A stretch of 64,000 bases of DNA from Dendrolimus kikuchii (taxonomy: Eukaryota > Arthropoda > Insecta > Lepidoptera > Lasiocampidae): NCBI GenBank assembly GCA_019925095.2, contig CM034413.1, positions 12,731,001 to 12,795,000 of the forward strand, given 5' to 3'. Below, in pieces: positions 21,037 through 32,251 of this stretch. Positions within the stretch are counted from its first letter, which is position 1. Each line of letters opens with the position of its first letter. The notes beneath the pieces are model-generated. The model was given only the letters and a program-made list of their open reading frames with translations. It made no database searches and was not told the origin of the DNA. Made by a program: the position numbers and the translations under genes.

Positions 21037-21789
21037 ACCCATTGTGTTTATAAATAGTAATAGGGACTTATAATAATTAAAAATAAAACGCTCGATTTGA
21101 CATTTAAGAATGTCAAAAGAAGGTAACTTTGAATCAAATCAACTAATTTAAATCTAATAATAATTAATTTATTCGGTTGTTAATACACATAATTTTATTA
21201 TTATTATTTTACTGCTGAAATATATAATGTTATAAAACATATTTAAATTATTATTTTCCTCCAAATAAAGAAAGAACATGAAATTTTATTAATTCAGTTA
21301 TGTCGTATTAATTGTTACTTTCTTTAATGTCGTAACATTCTAAGGCATCTATTTTTAATTTTAGTATTGCTACCAAAGGGTTGTTGCATTTCATTAAATC
21401 AACAGGATTCAGGAAAAAATTGAATTTATATTTATTCCTAAACCTTAAATTATTTATGTATTTATACTAAAACAATACTACTTAAATGTACATACAAGTA
21501 TTGAAAATAAAAACGATTGATAAAATATATATTAAGCGTGAAATCATAAAAATTTCAAGAGATTAATTGTGATGCGTTACATGCGTAATAAATGCATGCG
21601 GTATGCGAAAGGCGATGTGAGACAAAACTTTCGCACTCCATATTAATCTTATGAGGTATTTGTGTCACAAAAAGTAATTAACTTAAAATAAATAAAAGGA
21701 TCACAAAGTTCTACTTAAATTATAATTTTAATCGATTTTTCTTGATGATTGGTTCACTTGGTTATCTCCAAATAAACGATTTGGGATGA
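21037..21789. other. Unassigned intergenic sequence
   Basis: Very AT-rich spacer between the two inverted MITE-D copies. No gene. Confidence 0.45.
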
Positions 21790-22044
21790 GTTCCTCCTGT
21801 ATCTCACAACGTCTAAAATGCTTCTTTTATCGTTCCACATAGCGACCACGGTCGTTATGGTCGTCGTGAAAACGTCACTAATGACGTCTGATTTTCGCTT
21901 ACGCAGCGCTCACTACGACCCACGTCAAGAGGTGGGTCAAATAATCCGTTTCTCTTGAGCTTGCTATTGTAACGCCCGCAAGCAAATGGAACGGGAAATA
22001 TCGCGGTTGTGAGCCTCATGTGGAACGTAGCCTTGGAGCCAGGT
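21790..22044 (-). mobile_element. MITE-D, complete, inverted
   Basis: GAGTTCCTCCTGTATCTCAC at the left and GCCTCATGTGGAACGTAGCC at the right, reverse of the 20787 copy. Confidence 0.7.
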
Positions 22045-22412
22045 TTCAATCCCTAAATATGTTGTAATAAGAACTGACAAAGCGGGCTTATTATTTTATG
22101 ATAATTGTAAAGCTATAACGATAAATGAAATTTATTGAACTATATTCAAATGTTGTACTTGGTCAATAAAAAAATTATGCATGATATTATTTTGTAAAAT
22201 GCGCTCAAAAAGTTATGTCAGCAGTCTTGTGTCATAGAATTTCATTATCGTATTTTCAAATAAAAAAACATGGCGACTTGTTTTGCCAACTGGTCAAAGT
22301 CCTGTCATTCGTAAAAATAATGCAATTTTTACATTATTTACGGTGTTTTCTAGAAATAACTTTATTAGATAATACTCCGAAGTGATATGCAAAATTAATT
22401 TTTACAACAAAA
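22045..22412 (+). promoter_or_regulatory. Upstream region of Gmap
   Basis: This should hold the promoter and 5' leader of Gmap. No TATA box or other clear core element was found. Confidence 0.35.
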
Positions 22413-22583
22413 ATGTCGTGGCTTAACTTAAATCAGAGTTTGAGCAGTCTTAAAGGACAAATAACGAATTTCGCCTCCGAGGTGCTTTCTGAAGGAAATA
22501 GTGAGGAAACTGTAGATAATTCTTCTACAATAAACCCTTTAGTGATAGAATTACAAGAGAAATGTCAGAAACAGGAGCTCGAG
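22413..22583 (+). CDS. Gmap: GMAP-210/TRIP11-like golgin, coding exon 1
   Basis: ATG at 22413 opens 57 codons ending in GAG before the donor GTATGT at 22584, in phase 0. The N-terminus (MSWLNLNQSLSSLKGQITNF) has the pattern known for GMAP-210: a Trp near the start, a Ser/Gly/Thr-rich amphipathic ALPS segment that senses curved vesicle membrane, then NF and an EVLSEG-like stretch, an acidic patch and the start of a coiled coil (about 44-57). GMAP-210 is a long coiled-coil tether at the cis-Golgi. Here only the membrane-sensing tip and the start of the rod are in the window. The gene is divergent from the ZAD gene, 4.9 kb away. Assignment rests on this short segment, so a related golgin is possible. 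Confidence 0.7.
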
Positions 22584-23152
22584 GTATGTAAAATACAGTG
22601 AAATGTACATTATTTTTTCTTTGACAGATGTTTTTTTTAGGTTATGTTTTCATTTTGTTATTGAACGTAAGAGATCTAAGATGTAACATTCGGAAGTGCT
22701 CAATTGGATGAAGTAATCGTATTTACCAATCTTTACAGCGTCATGTTCTAATTTTAGTCTGGGTGCTGCAAAATGTCTTATTACCATTTCAATTCTTGTG
22801 TTTTGACTATATAGCCACTGTTATCATGTGATTGAATGTCTTGCAAGTTATATTTCTTCGTCTTGTTAATTATGATTCCTTTGCGGTGCTAATCTTGTAA
22901 ACGAATATGTTGCGTTTTGTTTAGGTGTACAATACTGGATTGGCTCAGTCATTGATTCTACTGTAAAACTCTTCTCATAGTTCCAAAAATGTTCATAGAA
23001 ATCTGTTAACAATTGGTTTGGAAGATTATTCAAACTTAAACTTACATACAGATATTCTAATAGCAGTTATTTGTGATAATAAATGTCTAATGTATACATT
23101 TTTCAAAAGCGATTATGTATCTCAGTGTATTTCTTATGTCTGATTGTGACTT
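22584..23152. other. Start of Gmap intron 1, nothing recognised
   Basis: AT-rich intron sequence with no repeat or exon seen. Confidence 0.5.
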
Positions 23153-23305
23153 TTACATGCATACATATATATTACCTGCCTGTTTCCCATAGGGGTAGGT
23201 GGGGATGATGAATTTCCACTTAGTATGATATTGAATTATATCTTTTGATTCATCTACATTCATTAATATCTTCATACATATGCATCTATTACTTTTATAC
23301 CCAAT
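23153..23305 (-). mobile_element. LINE-K 3' end
   Basis: CATACATATATATTACCTGC then GTTTCCCATAGGGGTAGGTG. Related to 30623, 59505 and 62160. Confidence 0.6.
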
Positions 23306-23420
23306 AATATTACTTTGAATCCATAGGTTATTTGTGACAACCTGTTGTTGGCTTTCTGTTATTAATTGTAATTATTTATTCAAATGTATTAGCTGTAGGT
23401 TTTCTATAAATAAACAAATG

Positions 23421-23675
23421 TTGTGTTAGTGTAATGGCTGATGCAAGCGTCGTAAACTCAAAGGAAGTGGGTTCAATCCTGGCCTGAACCACTTAGTCAG
23501 TTTTCTGATCTAATGTGCATATTGTTATAATTACCATGTGCTAATAACAGTGAAGAAAAACATCGTGATGCAACCTGCACATTGAGATAACTGATGTGTC
23601 AAACCTGCCAAGCCACCTTGGACAAGTGTGGCGGGTATACTGTCCGTTTCCCCTATAATGGGAGGACAGATCTTG
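23421..23675 (+). mobile_element. tRNA-derived SINE of a second type
   Basis: A-box-like TTAGTGTAATGG (23426), B-box-like GGTTCAATCC (23469-23478), then GAAGAAAAACATCGTGATGC, a body motif widespread in lepidopteran SINEs. Confidence 0.7.
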
Positions 23676-23678
23676 ATA

Positions 23679-24146
23679 TTAGATAGTTCAACCAAATTGA
23701 ATTGATTTATTTAAAAGGAATAGAACTGAAAGTAAAATTATTCAATGGCATTGAATGACTAAAGTATGTTTATATGGATCCGGATCTTGTCTGTGCAGGA
23801 ACGGAGAAAGAATACAATTTCCTGCAGCCGGGTGGCCTGTCATAAGAGGCGACAAAACAACCCACAGCCAGCTGGTAAGGCATTTGCCAATCTGGATGGC
23901 TACCGTCCCTGGTCTAGAGTATGCCATCATAACAACCTTGAGTTGTGTTCCGGCATCAGTGGGCAGGTTCTGATCTCCCCTTAAGAGATCAGCAACGCAT
24001 TTGTAGCATATTTGGTGTTACAAATGTCTATAGGTGATGGTAACCGCTTTCCATCAGATGGGCTGTCTGCCTGTCTGCTGAAACATGCAATAAAAAAAGT
24101 CTCTGGTTGTTTCATTCAAATTGAAAGACCGAAATGAACCATGTAA
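23679..24146. mobile_element. MITE-E interrupted by SINE-A
   Basis: TTAGATAGTTCAACCAAATTG at the left and ATGAACCATGTAATATT at the right flank the SINE-A at 23789-24098. Confidence 0.7.
23789..24098 (+). mobile_element. SINE-A nested in MITE-E
   Basis: Starts GTCTGTGCAGGAACGGAG and ends TGCAATAAAAAAA. Confidence 0.88.
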
Positions 24147-24166
24147 TATTATCTTTATCTTTACTC

Positions 24167-24277
24167 ATTGACATTTGATATCTTTGTCTTCTGTGATCAC
24201 CGCTACTGAAGTGGCCGAAACATCAAAATACAAAATCAAATAAAATACAGCGCTTAAAACTGTTACAACATACCTTT
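24167..24277. mobile_element. MITE-C fragment
   Basis: TTGATATCTTTGTCTTCTGTG, AGTGGCCGAAACATC, GCGCTTAAAACTGTTA. Confidence 0.65.
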
Positions 24278-24398
24278 ATTTAAGAGTAGGTGTCTTTGTA
24301 GCGATAACTTAAAGAAAGTACTATTTAATATAGGCTTAAACAAAAAATAATTTAAGCTGTAGATGTTGTTGCAAAGGATTTAATTATGAGTTTTTGGA

Positions 24399-24625
24399 GG
24401 GAACTGAAAGGAGACGCTGTGCTGTGCAGTTTTATTTACAAAAAAATTGTAAAATTACTCTAAAATGAACAATAGTTGTAGGATATTGATAGTTTTTGAG
24501 TAGTAATTATGTGTTTTGTGAGAAATGTGTACTGTATAATCAAATGTGACCTTTTGAGTTGTCACAAGGACTCTGTTGAATGGCACTAGTTGATTACCTA
24601 CAGTTCAGCTGTGCTACACATAGGC
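24399..24625 (+). repeat. Dispersed repeat, inverted partner of 19041-19266
   Basis: GGAACTGAAAGG, CTGTGCTGTGCAG and TTGTAGGATATTGATAGTTT match the partner. Confidence 0.7.
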
Positions 24626-25494
24626 TTAAGAAAATGAAGAAACTATATTGTAAACTAAGATCTGGCTTAAAGACCTAGCTGCCAAGCCATAAACTTAAAT
24701 AAAATAATATGGATTTAATTATTGCTTTTGTTCAAAGGAAAGTCAGCAATTGAAATCTAGAAGAGCTACTTCATTTACTTTTACTGTACCAGAAATTAAA
24801 TGTGAATTGGAATGTAATTGTAAAAACAATTTCAAATTTAACAAGCTACAAACAATTGTTACATAATATTTATTTTTACTGAAATTAAATATAATGGAGC
24901 ATCCATATTTGTATCGCTTTAGTCAATACATTAATTGCTAGATAGATAGATAACACCATTACAAAAACCTTATGAATTAGTATTATTCTAATAGTGTACA
25001 AGGGGCAGTCTTAGCACTAAAAGGCAATCTCTTGTAGACAACCCATGGCAAGAATAATGCTGATTAGGATTGGCAATTGTGGTATACATAATTATTGTAT
25101 GATTACATTACATTTTAATGATATATAACTATACTATGTGGTTGTACTGACTCTGCTCTTTTTTTGTGAACTTTCCATTATTTGGACATGGTAGAGCCAC
25201 ACTGGGATCAATATCTAGATTACAGCTTTTAGATCGGGCTCGATCTGTGTGCTACGACAGTCTTACAGAATACCAGTGTAAAATTGCTAATGGCCTTGAG
25301 TAATTAAGAGTTCCGGTAACCCACTTTCCTTTCCCCTCTGTTCCACCTCCTATCCCATTTCTATCCATTGATCCATATCTCGCCTCTGACAACCTCACCC
25401 CCCTTACTAACTCATCCCAATATCCCAGTCCTCCTATTTCATCCCCCTCTTTTCCTATCCTAAAGGCTGGCAACACGGTTGCATCACCCCAGTA
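24626..25494. other. Gmap intron 1, no feature recognised
   Basis: AT-rich to 25250, then pyrimidine-rich (CCCCTC runs near 25395-25450). The pyrimidine-rich part may be a decayed retroelement leading into the LINE-like tail at 25495. Confidence 0.4.
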
Positions 25495-25570
25495 TTGTAA
25501 ACACCTGTAGAAGATGGTAACCACTTTCTGCTAGATAGGCCGTATGTCTGTTTGTCAGCTTCAGCCTAAA
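25495..25570 (+). mobile_element. LINE-N/SINE-A tail relic
   Basis: GATGGTAACCACTTTCTGC then AGGCCGTATGTCTGTTTGTC. Confidence 0.5.
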
Positions 25571-25585
25571 AAAATGACTATAGTA

Positions 25586-25682
25586 TAGCAGTCTTATTCA
25601 TATTGGGTTAGAGTAAGTTTGTAGGCATCTTTAAGGTTCTTAAAAGACGCTAGAACCTTACTCTAATTGAATATGAATAATA
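25586..25682. repeat. 95-bp palindromic MITE (hairpin)
   Basis: CTTATTCATATTGGGTTAGAG pairs with CTCTAATTGAATATGAATAA, and the inner text pairs around a short loop. Homologous to 27535-27633. Confidence 0.75.
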
Positions 25683-25771
25683 CCATATACCTTGTTTTTT
25701 CTTACAAGATAAATATTTGGATAAAGTTTTAGTTAAATTATGTATTAATGGCTGGTTTCCATATCTTACCG

Positions 25772-25890
25772 ACCCTTTATTTGCCCTATTATTGGTTAAA
25801 ATTTGACATAAGGTCCATATAAGTAATGTCAAAATTCAACTGATGGTAAGGCAAGTGAATGAATAGTAAGATATAGGAATCTGCAATTAG
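25772..25890. mobile_element. MITE-T copy
   Basis: TTTATTTGCCCTATTATTGG and AAGATATAGGAATCTGC match 19797-19920. Confidence 0.55.
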
Positions 25891-25961
25891 ATGATTAATA
25901 TAAACATTTTCTACTATAATTTTAACTTTAGATATGACTTCAGTAGTCTAAAAAACTGCAT

Positions 25962-26740
25962 TTGAGCAAGTGCTTCAGTTCCAATGAACTCCCCTTACCA
26001 CCTCCAAGAGTATTGGGATCCTCGGTGTTGACATCGCGAACAATGTACAGTTCAGGGGCCATCTTGAAGGCAAGTCAAAACTTCAAGAAGCTGGGAGTGC
26101 TAAACCGGTCCAAGCAGTACTTCACACAGCGGCAACGCCTTGTGCTTTATAAAGCCCAGGTGAGGCCTCATATGGAGTACTGCTCACACCTTTGCGCTGG
26201 AGCACCTGCCTACCAATTTAATCTCCTGGACTGTATTCAACGTCGCGACGTTCGCGTTGTTGATGTTCCCATACTTACAGATGGTTTAGATACGCTTGGC
26301 CTTAGGAGAGACTTCGCTTCTCTCCGCGTATTGTACCGATTGTATAACGGGTAGTGTTCCGAAGAACTGTTTAGAATGGTGCCTTTGTCCTCTTTCTACC
26401 ATCGCACCGCTCGCTATCGGTTGGGAGTTCATCCCCACTTCCTTGACCCATTTCGCTCATGTACGCAGTGGTTCTGTAGAACGTTTCTCTTGCGTACCGT
26501 TGGGATTTGGAACGAGCTCCCACCCGAGGTTTTCCCGAAGCGCTACGATATGGAATTTTTCAAAAAGGGTGCCAAAGAAATTTTATTTCTTCAAGGCCGG
26601 CAGTGCGTTGGTAACATCTCCGGTGTTGCAAACTTCCATAGGCGACGGTAACCACTTTCCACCAGGTAGGCCGTCAGCCTGTCTGCTGTTAATGTTGTTA
26701 CTAGTTTTAAGTTTCACTGTGTACTTAAAGAGGAAATAAA
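25962..26740 (+). mobile_element. LINE-N, 3' part of a jockey/CR1-like LINE with broken RT frame
   Basis: The frame encodes the RT C-terminal region (LGVLNRSKQYFTQRQRL, YKAQVRPHMEYCSHL, ARYRLGVHPHFLDPF, GIWNELPPEVFP). A TAG at 26352-26354 splits it into two pieces in the same frame, with CSEELF resuming directly after, so one nonsense change explains the break. The 3' end (GTTGCAAACTTCCATAGGCG to GCCTGTCTGCTG) matches the SINE-A tail. Confidence 0.85.
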
Positions 26741-27030
26741 GAATTATGTTACAATAATATAATTTAATTTGACATGCTTTCTCTGTCACACCACAAATCA
26801 TCACCTTTCACACAATCCATCCACCTCTTTTTTGGTCTACTTTTACATTTGTACCCATCAATTTTCCAATTTAACATTCTTCTTGTCACATGACTTTCAT
26901 CCCTCCTCACTACATGCCATTATGTACTCATTTCTTACCTCATACATATCCTTGTAACACCATACATCTATCTGAATATTCTCATCCTAGCTGAGTGGAG
27001 ATTTTTTCGGTCAATCATTTTAGTGCTTTT
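26741..27030. other. Unassigned intronic sequence
   Basis: No feature recognised. Confidence 0.4.
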
Positions 27031-27345
27031 TATCCGTGCAGGAACGGAGAAAGAATACCATTTCCTGCGGCCGGGTGGATAGTCGTAAGAGGCGACAAAA
27101 CAATCCACAGCCAGGTGGTAGGGTATTTCCCCGACTGGATGGTTCCCACCCCTGGTTTACAGTATGCCGCCATAACCACCTTGAGTTGTGTTCCGGCATT
27201 AGTGTCCAGGTTCCAGTCTCCCTTAAGAGAGCAGCAGCGTATTTGTAGCAGGCACTTTTGATGTTGCAAATGTCCATAGGCGATGGTAACCGCTCTCCAT
27301 TAAGTGAGCCGTCTGCATGTCTGCTGAGCTCCTGCAATAAAAAAA
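27031..27345 (+). mobile_element. SINE-A, full length
   Basis: TATCCGTGCAGG to CTCCTGCAATAAAAAAA. Confidence 0.9.
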
Positions 27346-27534
27346 GTGCCCATCACAGATGTGGATGCACCTTTACAATCAACTCTGTCAGGCGTTTTTT
27401 ATGCAATGCTGACTAAAATCCCGCATTTATTTTAAATTATTGCCGTGAATGTGATGGTCTACATATTGTGCGAAATTATGCAATGAATTTTTGCAGATTT
27501 ATGTATGTATGACAATGAATCACTATAATATTAT

Positions 27535-27633
27535 ACGGTCTTTTCGTGTTGATTTGGAGTAAATTTGAATGCTTCTTTAACAATCTTAAAGAAGCGTTCA
27601 AACTTACTCTAACTGAATATGAATAAGACCGAT
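27535..27633. repeat. Palindromic MITE, partner of 25586-25682
   Basis: GCTTCTTTAACAATCTTAAAG hairpin centre and end ACTGAATATGAATAAGACC. Confidence 0.75.
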
Positions 27634-27661
27634 CGTCTTTTCTTTAAATATGACCTGTCTA

Positions 27662-28553
27662 TCTATATATACTAAAATAAATCTGTAAAAGGTTCAAGTT
27701 TGTACAATACGTTTAAAAAATTTAAAAAATCAAGGGGCTAATTCAGACCAGCAGTTTCCGAATATATAATTTTTAGAATTTTCGTCTGTTTGTCTATCTG
27801 TCTGTTCGAGCCTCACGTGATAATTACTGAACAGATTTACATGAAACTCGACATAGATCTAGCTTATATTCTGAGGCGTTACTAATGATACTTTTTTATC
27901 ACGCTAAATGACGTCGTTTCCGTGGGATAGATGAAAATATCGAGAAAGATGGCGCTGCGAACGCATCATTTTTGAAAACTACTCAACGTGTATGAATGAA
28001 ACTACACAGAGCTGGCTTATATTCCGAATCAACACTTAAGATACTTTTTATCACGAGAAATGATGTCGATCCCTTGGGATAGACGAATATAGCCAAAAAG
28101 GTGGCGCTGGTGCGGAATTCGAGCTTCCACGCTCAACTACGCAACCGTTTTCTAGAACATTTATGCCGCGTACAACAATGAATTATTACTTCATAGTCAA
28201 GACTGCTTCAATACCTTTATATAACTGAATTATTCAATTCGAAAGATATCACGAGTTTAAAAATATAAGTATTAGAAAAAAGTTGCGTGGTCGCCGCTCA
28301 CCCTGCTTGGCTAGCTAGGCTGCACTTTATGCGATGTAGGCGTCACTGGGGTTTGGGCCGTACGGGAGGGGAGTCAATGTCAAGAAATGAAGTGCCGCGC
28401 GGCTCACTCGAGCGGTCGGCTCCGCACGCAACGGTCGTCTACGGGATCGAATAATTTTAGCTTGAAAATATTTTGAATTCGCTTAGTAGGTAATTAAACT
28501 CAACAAGAGTTTTACTTTTTAGATACGCGTGCGAAGTCGGGGCGAGCCGCTAG
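27662..28553 (+). mobile_element. HEL-F, Helitron-like element
   Basis: A|TCTATATATACTAAAATA at the left and GGGGCGAGCCGCTAG|T at the right fit the Helitron rule (5' TC, 3' CTAG, insertion between A and T). No Rep/helicase frame. Confidence 0.65.
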
Positions 28554-28799
28554 TAGTGTTTATATTTGTATATATATATATAATATTAATCTGTGTTGTC
28601 AACTATTATTTGTCCTCTTTATTTATTTTAGTATGTATCCTATTTACATGTATTTAATTTGCACCCCACCGCCATACACTTTCGATCCCTTTCACACAAT
28701 CCACAGCCCGGATTGTCTGGAGGAAATCGTTCTAAAGCGATAAGACCGTCCTTTGTTCCTGACTTTACAATAAAGAATTTTATATCTATTTATATCTTA

Positions 28800-29460
28800 G
28801 GCCCCTAGCACACGGCGTATTTAAAACGCGCAGACGACGCGTGTTTCAGGAACGCGCGTCGTCTGCGCCGTAGATGCCGATTTTTGCGTTTGTATAGATA
28901 TAAACACGCGAAAAACGCGATACAAACGCGCGTGTGAAGCGCGTACGAAGGGGGCACAGGAGGGGTAGAGGAGGATCTCATTACTGTATTTTGACGAGTT
29001 AACTTCGGTTTTAGTATCAAAAGAAGTTCTTGGAATGACGAATACGAAATTCGATAACATTTTGAAAAAAATTCCAATCTTCTATGTTTTACCAACTTTG
29101 TAAATGTGATGTTGTAATGACCACACAATCTTCTTTCACTCGTAAATGGGTCTATCCAATTGATTGGCTTATTTTTAAGTTTTTTTCTTTTTAAAAGCAG
29201 TGCTAAAGCCAGCGTAAGCAGTGTAGTCTCAACCGACGCCATTGTACAACTGAACTGATCTGATCAAAACGTAGAAGCTACGAGCGACTGCAACGCGTCT
29301 GTATCGCTGTATCTGCGCGTATACGCGCAGTAGATGCGTGCTTCACGATCACCGCGTGTGCTTAGGGTTACAAGGTTCTTTGGAATCTCGTTTGAAGCGC
29401 GTATACGCGCGTCATCGGCGCGTCGACTGCGTGTTTAAAATACTCCGTGTGCTATGGGCC
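28800..29460 (-). mobile_element. PIF/Harbinger element with relic transposase exon
   Basis: TTA duplication (28797-28799, 29461-29463). Terminal repeats of about 40 bp start GGCCCCTAGCACACGG and end CCGTGTGCTATGGGCC. The minus strand from 29242 encodes about 95 codons like a Harbinger transposase N-terminus (INWIDPFTSERRLCG, then FQELLLILKPKL). The frame then runs into the terminal region, so the DDE core is deleted. The interior is rich in CGCG repeats. Confidence 0.85.
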
Positions 29461-29465
29461 TTACA

Positions 29466-29575
29466 ATTTATTAACTTGCCCTGCCATCGGTTGAATTTTG
29501 ACAGTATTTGTATGGAGCATATGTTAAATTCAAACCGATAGTAATACAAATGAACGGTTGGTAAGCTATAGGAAC
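29466..29575. mobile_element. MITE-T copy
   Basis: TTGCCCTGCCATCGGTTG and GGTAAGCTATAGGAACGG. Confidence 0.5.
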
Positions 29576-29865
29576 GGACCATTATTATATTACAGATTTA
29601 TTGTTGTAACATGCGTTATTTACCATTTGTTTAAAAGGTCTTAACTTATCGTTGGAATCAATACATGAAATCTTATCAGTGCTTTTTGATAAGTTAATTA
29701 ACAATAGATATGGCAACACACTGGAATGTCTTAAAATTTTCTAGTACGTCAACATTAGCGATGAGTAACCAACCGAAATTCCAAAAAATTAGCCATCCGG
29801 CTAATGTTAGTTCATTAGCCATCTAAAAAACCAGCTGATGGCTTTTTGATTCGACAGTTTCTAAC

Positions 29866-30336
29866 GTGCTAGTACCTACGCTCACGTATGGAAGCGAGAG
29901 TTGGGTATGGAAGAGAGAGCATGAAAGTAGAGTAAACGCGGTCGAGATGCGAGCACTGCGCAAAATCTGCCGAGTGACGCTCGCAGACCGCGTTCGTAAT
30001 ACCGAGGTAAGAAAGAGAGTTGGTCTGAAAGACAGTGTCGGGGTGAAGGTAAGGAAAGGAACGCTCCGGTGGTTCGGGCATGTGGAAAGAATGACTAAAT
30101 AGATATACAATGCAAAAGTGGATGGATGCAGAAGGCCACGACACACCTTCCATGATCAAATTGATCGTGTACTAGCAGAAGGTGATGTCAGGAGCCTTAA
30201 GAACAGACGAGCGTGCATGATAAGACTTATGAATGTCAAAGAAGCAAGTGAGGTGTGTAAGAATAAGCCTGAATGGCGCTCTGTTGTTCGTACCTACCCC
30301 GCAAGGGAACTGGCGTGAAGTTATGTATGTATGTAT
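29866..30336 (+). mobile_element. LINE-B, frame broken by a stop
   Basis: TYGSESWVWKREHESR and VRKGTLRWFGHVERM are readable, then TAG at 30100-30102. A short deletion near 30128 precedes GRPRHTF-like text. Ends in the (TATG)n tail. Confidence 0.88.
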
Positions 30337-30339
30337 ATT

Positions 30340-30622
30340 GTGTACCTGACTCGCGAGCGTCACGCGTTGCCTTCTTCATCATTCATTCTTGTAACTGTCA
30401 CCGTTGCACGTTACTATACCCAAAAATCCTAGTGTGTACGTGGCTCGCGAGCGCAACGCGAGCGGATGATTTTTGGTTTTGTGCTGCGAATGAAAGGGCG
30501 CTTGCAGTACGCATGTACGCAATAGAAGCTCGTTACTATCTGGTTCTAGTTGCAGCTCGCAATAAGTACTCGCCAAATCGTTGAACGTCGCGAGTGAAGA
30601 TCATTTCCTGAGTACACATTAC
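30340..30622. repeat. CG-rich segment with decayed internal repeats
   Basis: GACTCGCGAGCGTCACGCG near 30348 recurs as GGCTCGCGAGCGCAACGCG near 30440, with flanking similarity. Further related pieces (GCTCGCTGATGAGTACGCGG and CTCGCAGATGAGTACCCGG) lie at 30897-30980. Confidence 0.5.
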
Positions 30623-30745
30623 ATACATATATATTGTCACGCCTGTTTCCCATTGGGGTAGGCAGAGACGATGGATCTCCTGCTATAATCCTGACAAACA
30701 CTTTTCGCTTCATCAACTTTCATTAATCTTTTCATACATACACGG
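30623..30745 (-). mobile_element. LINE-K 3' end
   Basis: ACATACATATATATTGTCAC then GCCTGTTTCCCATTGGGGTA. Confidence 0.65.
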
Positions 30746-31199
30746 TTATTTAAGCTACTTTTTATCTGACATTTCTTCAAAATATCTTCAATTTGAGTGC
30801 ACATTAGAGAATGTGAATACTAACTGAGTAAATATAGATTTGCTCGGTTACTGCTTTATATATATAGTGTATATATTATCTATGGTTACTGTTGCAGCTC
30901 GCTGATGAGTACGCGGCTTTAGAGCGTATTATTGTATTTGCTCGGTTGCAGTTCGGCTCGCAGATGAGTACCCGGCATTATAGACCTGACTTCTCACCTT
31001 TTATCTGATCTGTCTGCTGTAGGCCTACCATAAAAATATTGAGTACTTTGTTCCATGTTTACCGTCTTTATACATTTTTTTTTACCAATAAAGGATTATT
31101 GAATTTCCCTCCAAAAAAAATTATGTGTGTGCGCAATTCTCACGCATTAGAAGTTAAACTTCAGAGAAGATATTCACAGATAATTCTTCTCTTACTTTT
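30746..31199. other. Gmap intron 1, mostly unassigned
   Basis: Includes the CTCGC-type repeats at 30897-30980 and AT-rich sequence. The stretch 31150-31212 is shared, inverted, with 36335-36400. Confidence 0.4.
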
Positions 31200-31385
31200 A
31201 TTACTCCATATATATATATTTAATTGAAATCTACGTATATAGTGACTCATCACGATATGTCAGGAACTATAATACCTATAGACTTGAAATTTGACATGGA
31301 CCTTCCTTTCGCCAAGTAGCGGTCAGCTAAGAACGGATTTTACGAAATACCTTTACGGCACGCGAAGCGGTCGGGTATCAGCTAG
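31200..31385 (+). mobile_element. HEL-F-like 3' part
   Basis: Ends GTCGGGTATCAGCTAG before T, the Helitron-type end. The left limit is uncertain. Confidence 0.45.
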
Positions 31386-31464
31386 TATGAATATAATTCC
31401 TTTGTCCTGCATCCGTTAAAATAAACTTCTTAAGTACCACTTTCAATTTTACATTGTTTTAGTA

Positions 31465-32046
31465 AAAAAAAAAAATTAATTTATTTATTATCAGTTTTAT
31501 TTCGGTTCAAATTGGACCTATGTATAATCATCGGTCTTATTGACTCATTAATCTGTGCTGCACAATGTGAAACGCGTATCTCATTCTCTCGCTGACTTAG
31601 CCCTATAGATTGACGTGTTTATCTCTTCTTAGCAGTGCCGTAAATAGCCTTTTATGCGCCCTATGCGAGCTTTTATAATTGCGCCCTTGTATTTTTTTAG
31701 ATATTATAGGTACCCTACCTAGAGTAATGCTATGTATAGGCCAAGGACCTTGGTGTTGGTGGACCAATTATCTAATATTTTGGAAGAACTAGAACAAAAA
31801 AATGAGCGCGATGTTTTGTCTAATTTAACAGACGTTTTTGATGATACTGGTATGTAGGTACGTATGTGTTGGAATCGAGCACTAGGGGCGCAGCGGGAAC
31901 TTATCAGTGGGCAAACCGATTCTTGCACCCCCCAGAGTCTACGCCCTGTGCCTGGGCCCCGGTGGCATCCCCCTATTTAAGGCACTGCTTCTTAGTGTCA
32001 CAATGATCAAATCACAATGACTCTAAAGAAGTTTCATTTCAAAAAT
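31465..32046 (-). repeat. REP-P copy 1, split by a hAT element
   Basis: Matches 33552-34260 in reverse (ATCATCGGTCTTATTGACTC, CTCATTCTCTCGCTGAC, then after the insertion AGTGTCACAATGATCAAATC). Confidence 0.7.
31633..31987. mobile_element. hAT element, 355 bp
   Basis: Perfect 8-bp duplication CTTCTTAG (31625-31632, 31988-31995). Inverted ends CAGTGCCGTAAATAG and CTATTTAAGGCACTG. A short frame (DQLSNILEELEQKNERDVLS) may be a coding relic. Confidence 0.88.
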
Positions 32047-32251
32047 ATGGTAACCCTAAATACGCGTTGCTAGTAAATGTCCGTTGGTACCTAGGGTAGA
32101 TACGCTATCGTATGTTTGCACAATGATATAGCGTGATAAACGACAGCTTTCGGTCGAAACCTGCGGTAAAGTACTGTCTATTTGCCGTAATTGGGGTTTT
32201 TGGTCGCTTGCAACGTCTAAAGACACACAGGGCACATTTTAGGGGCAGGCG

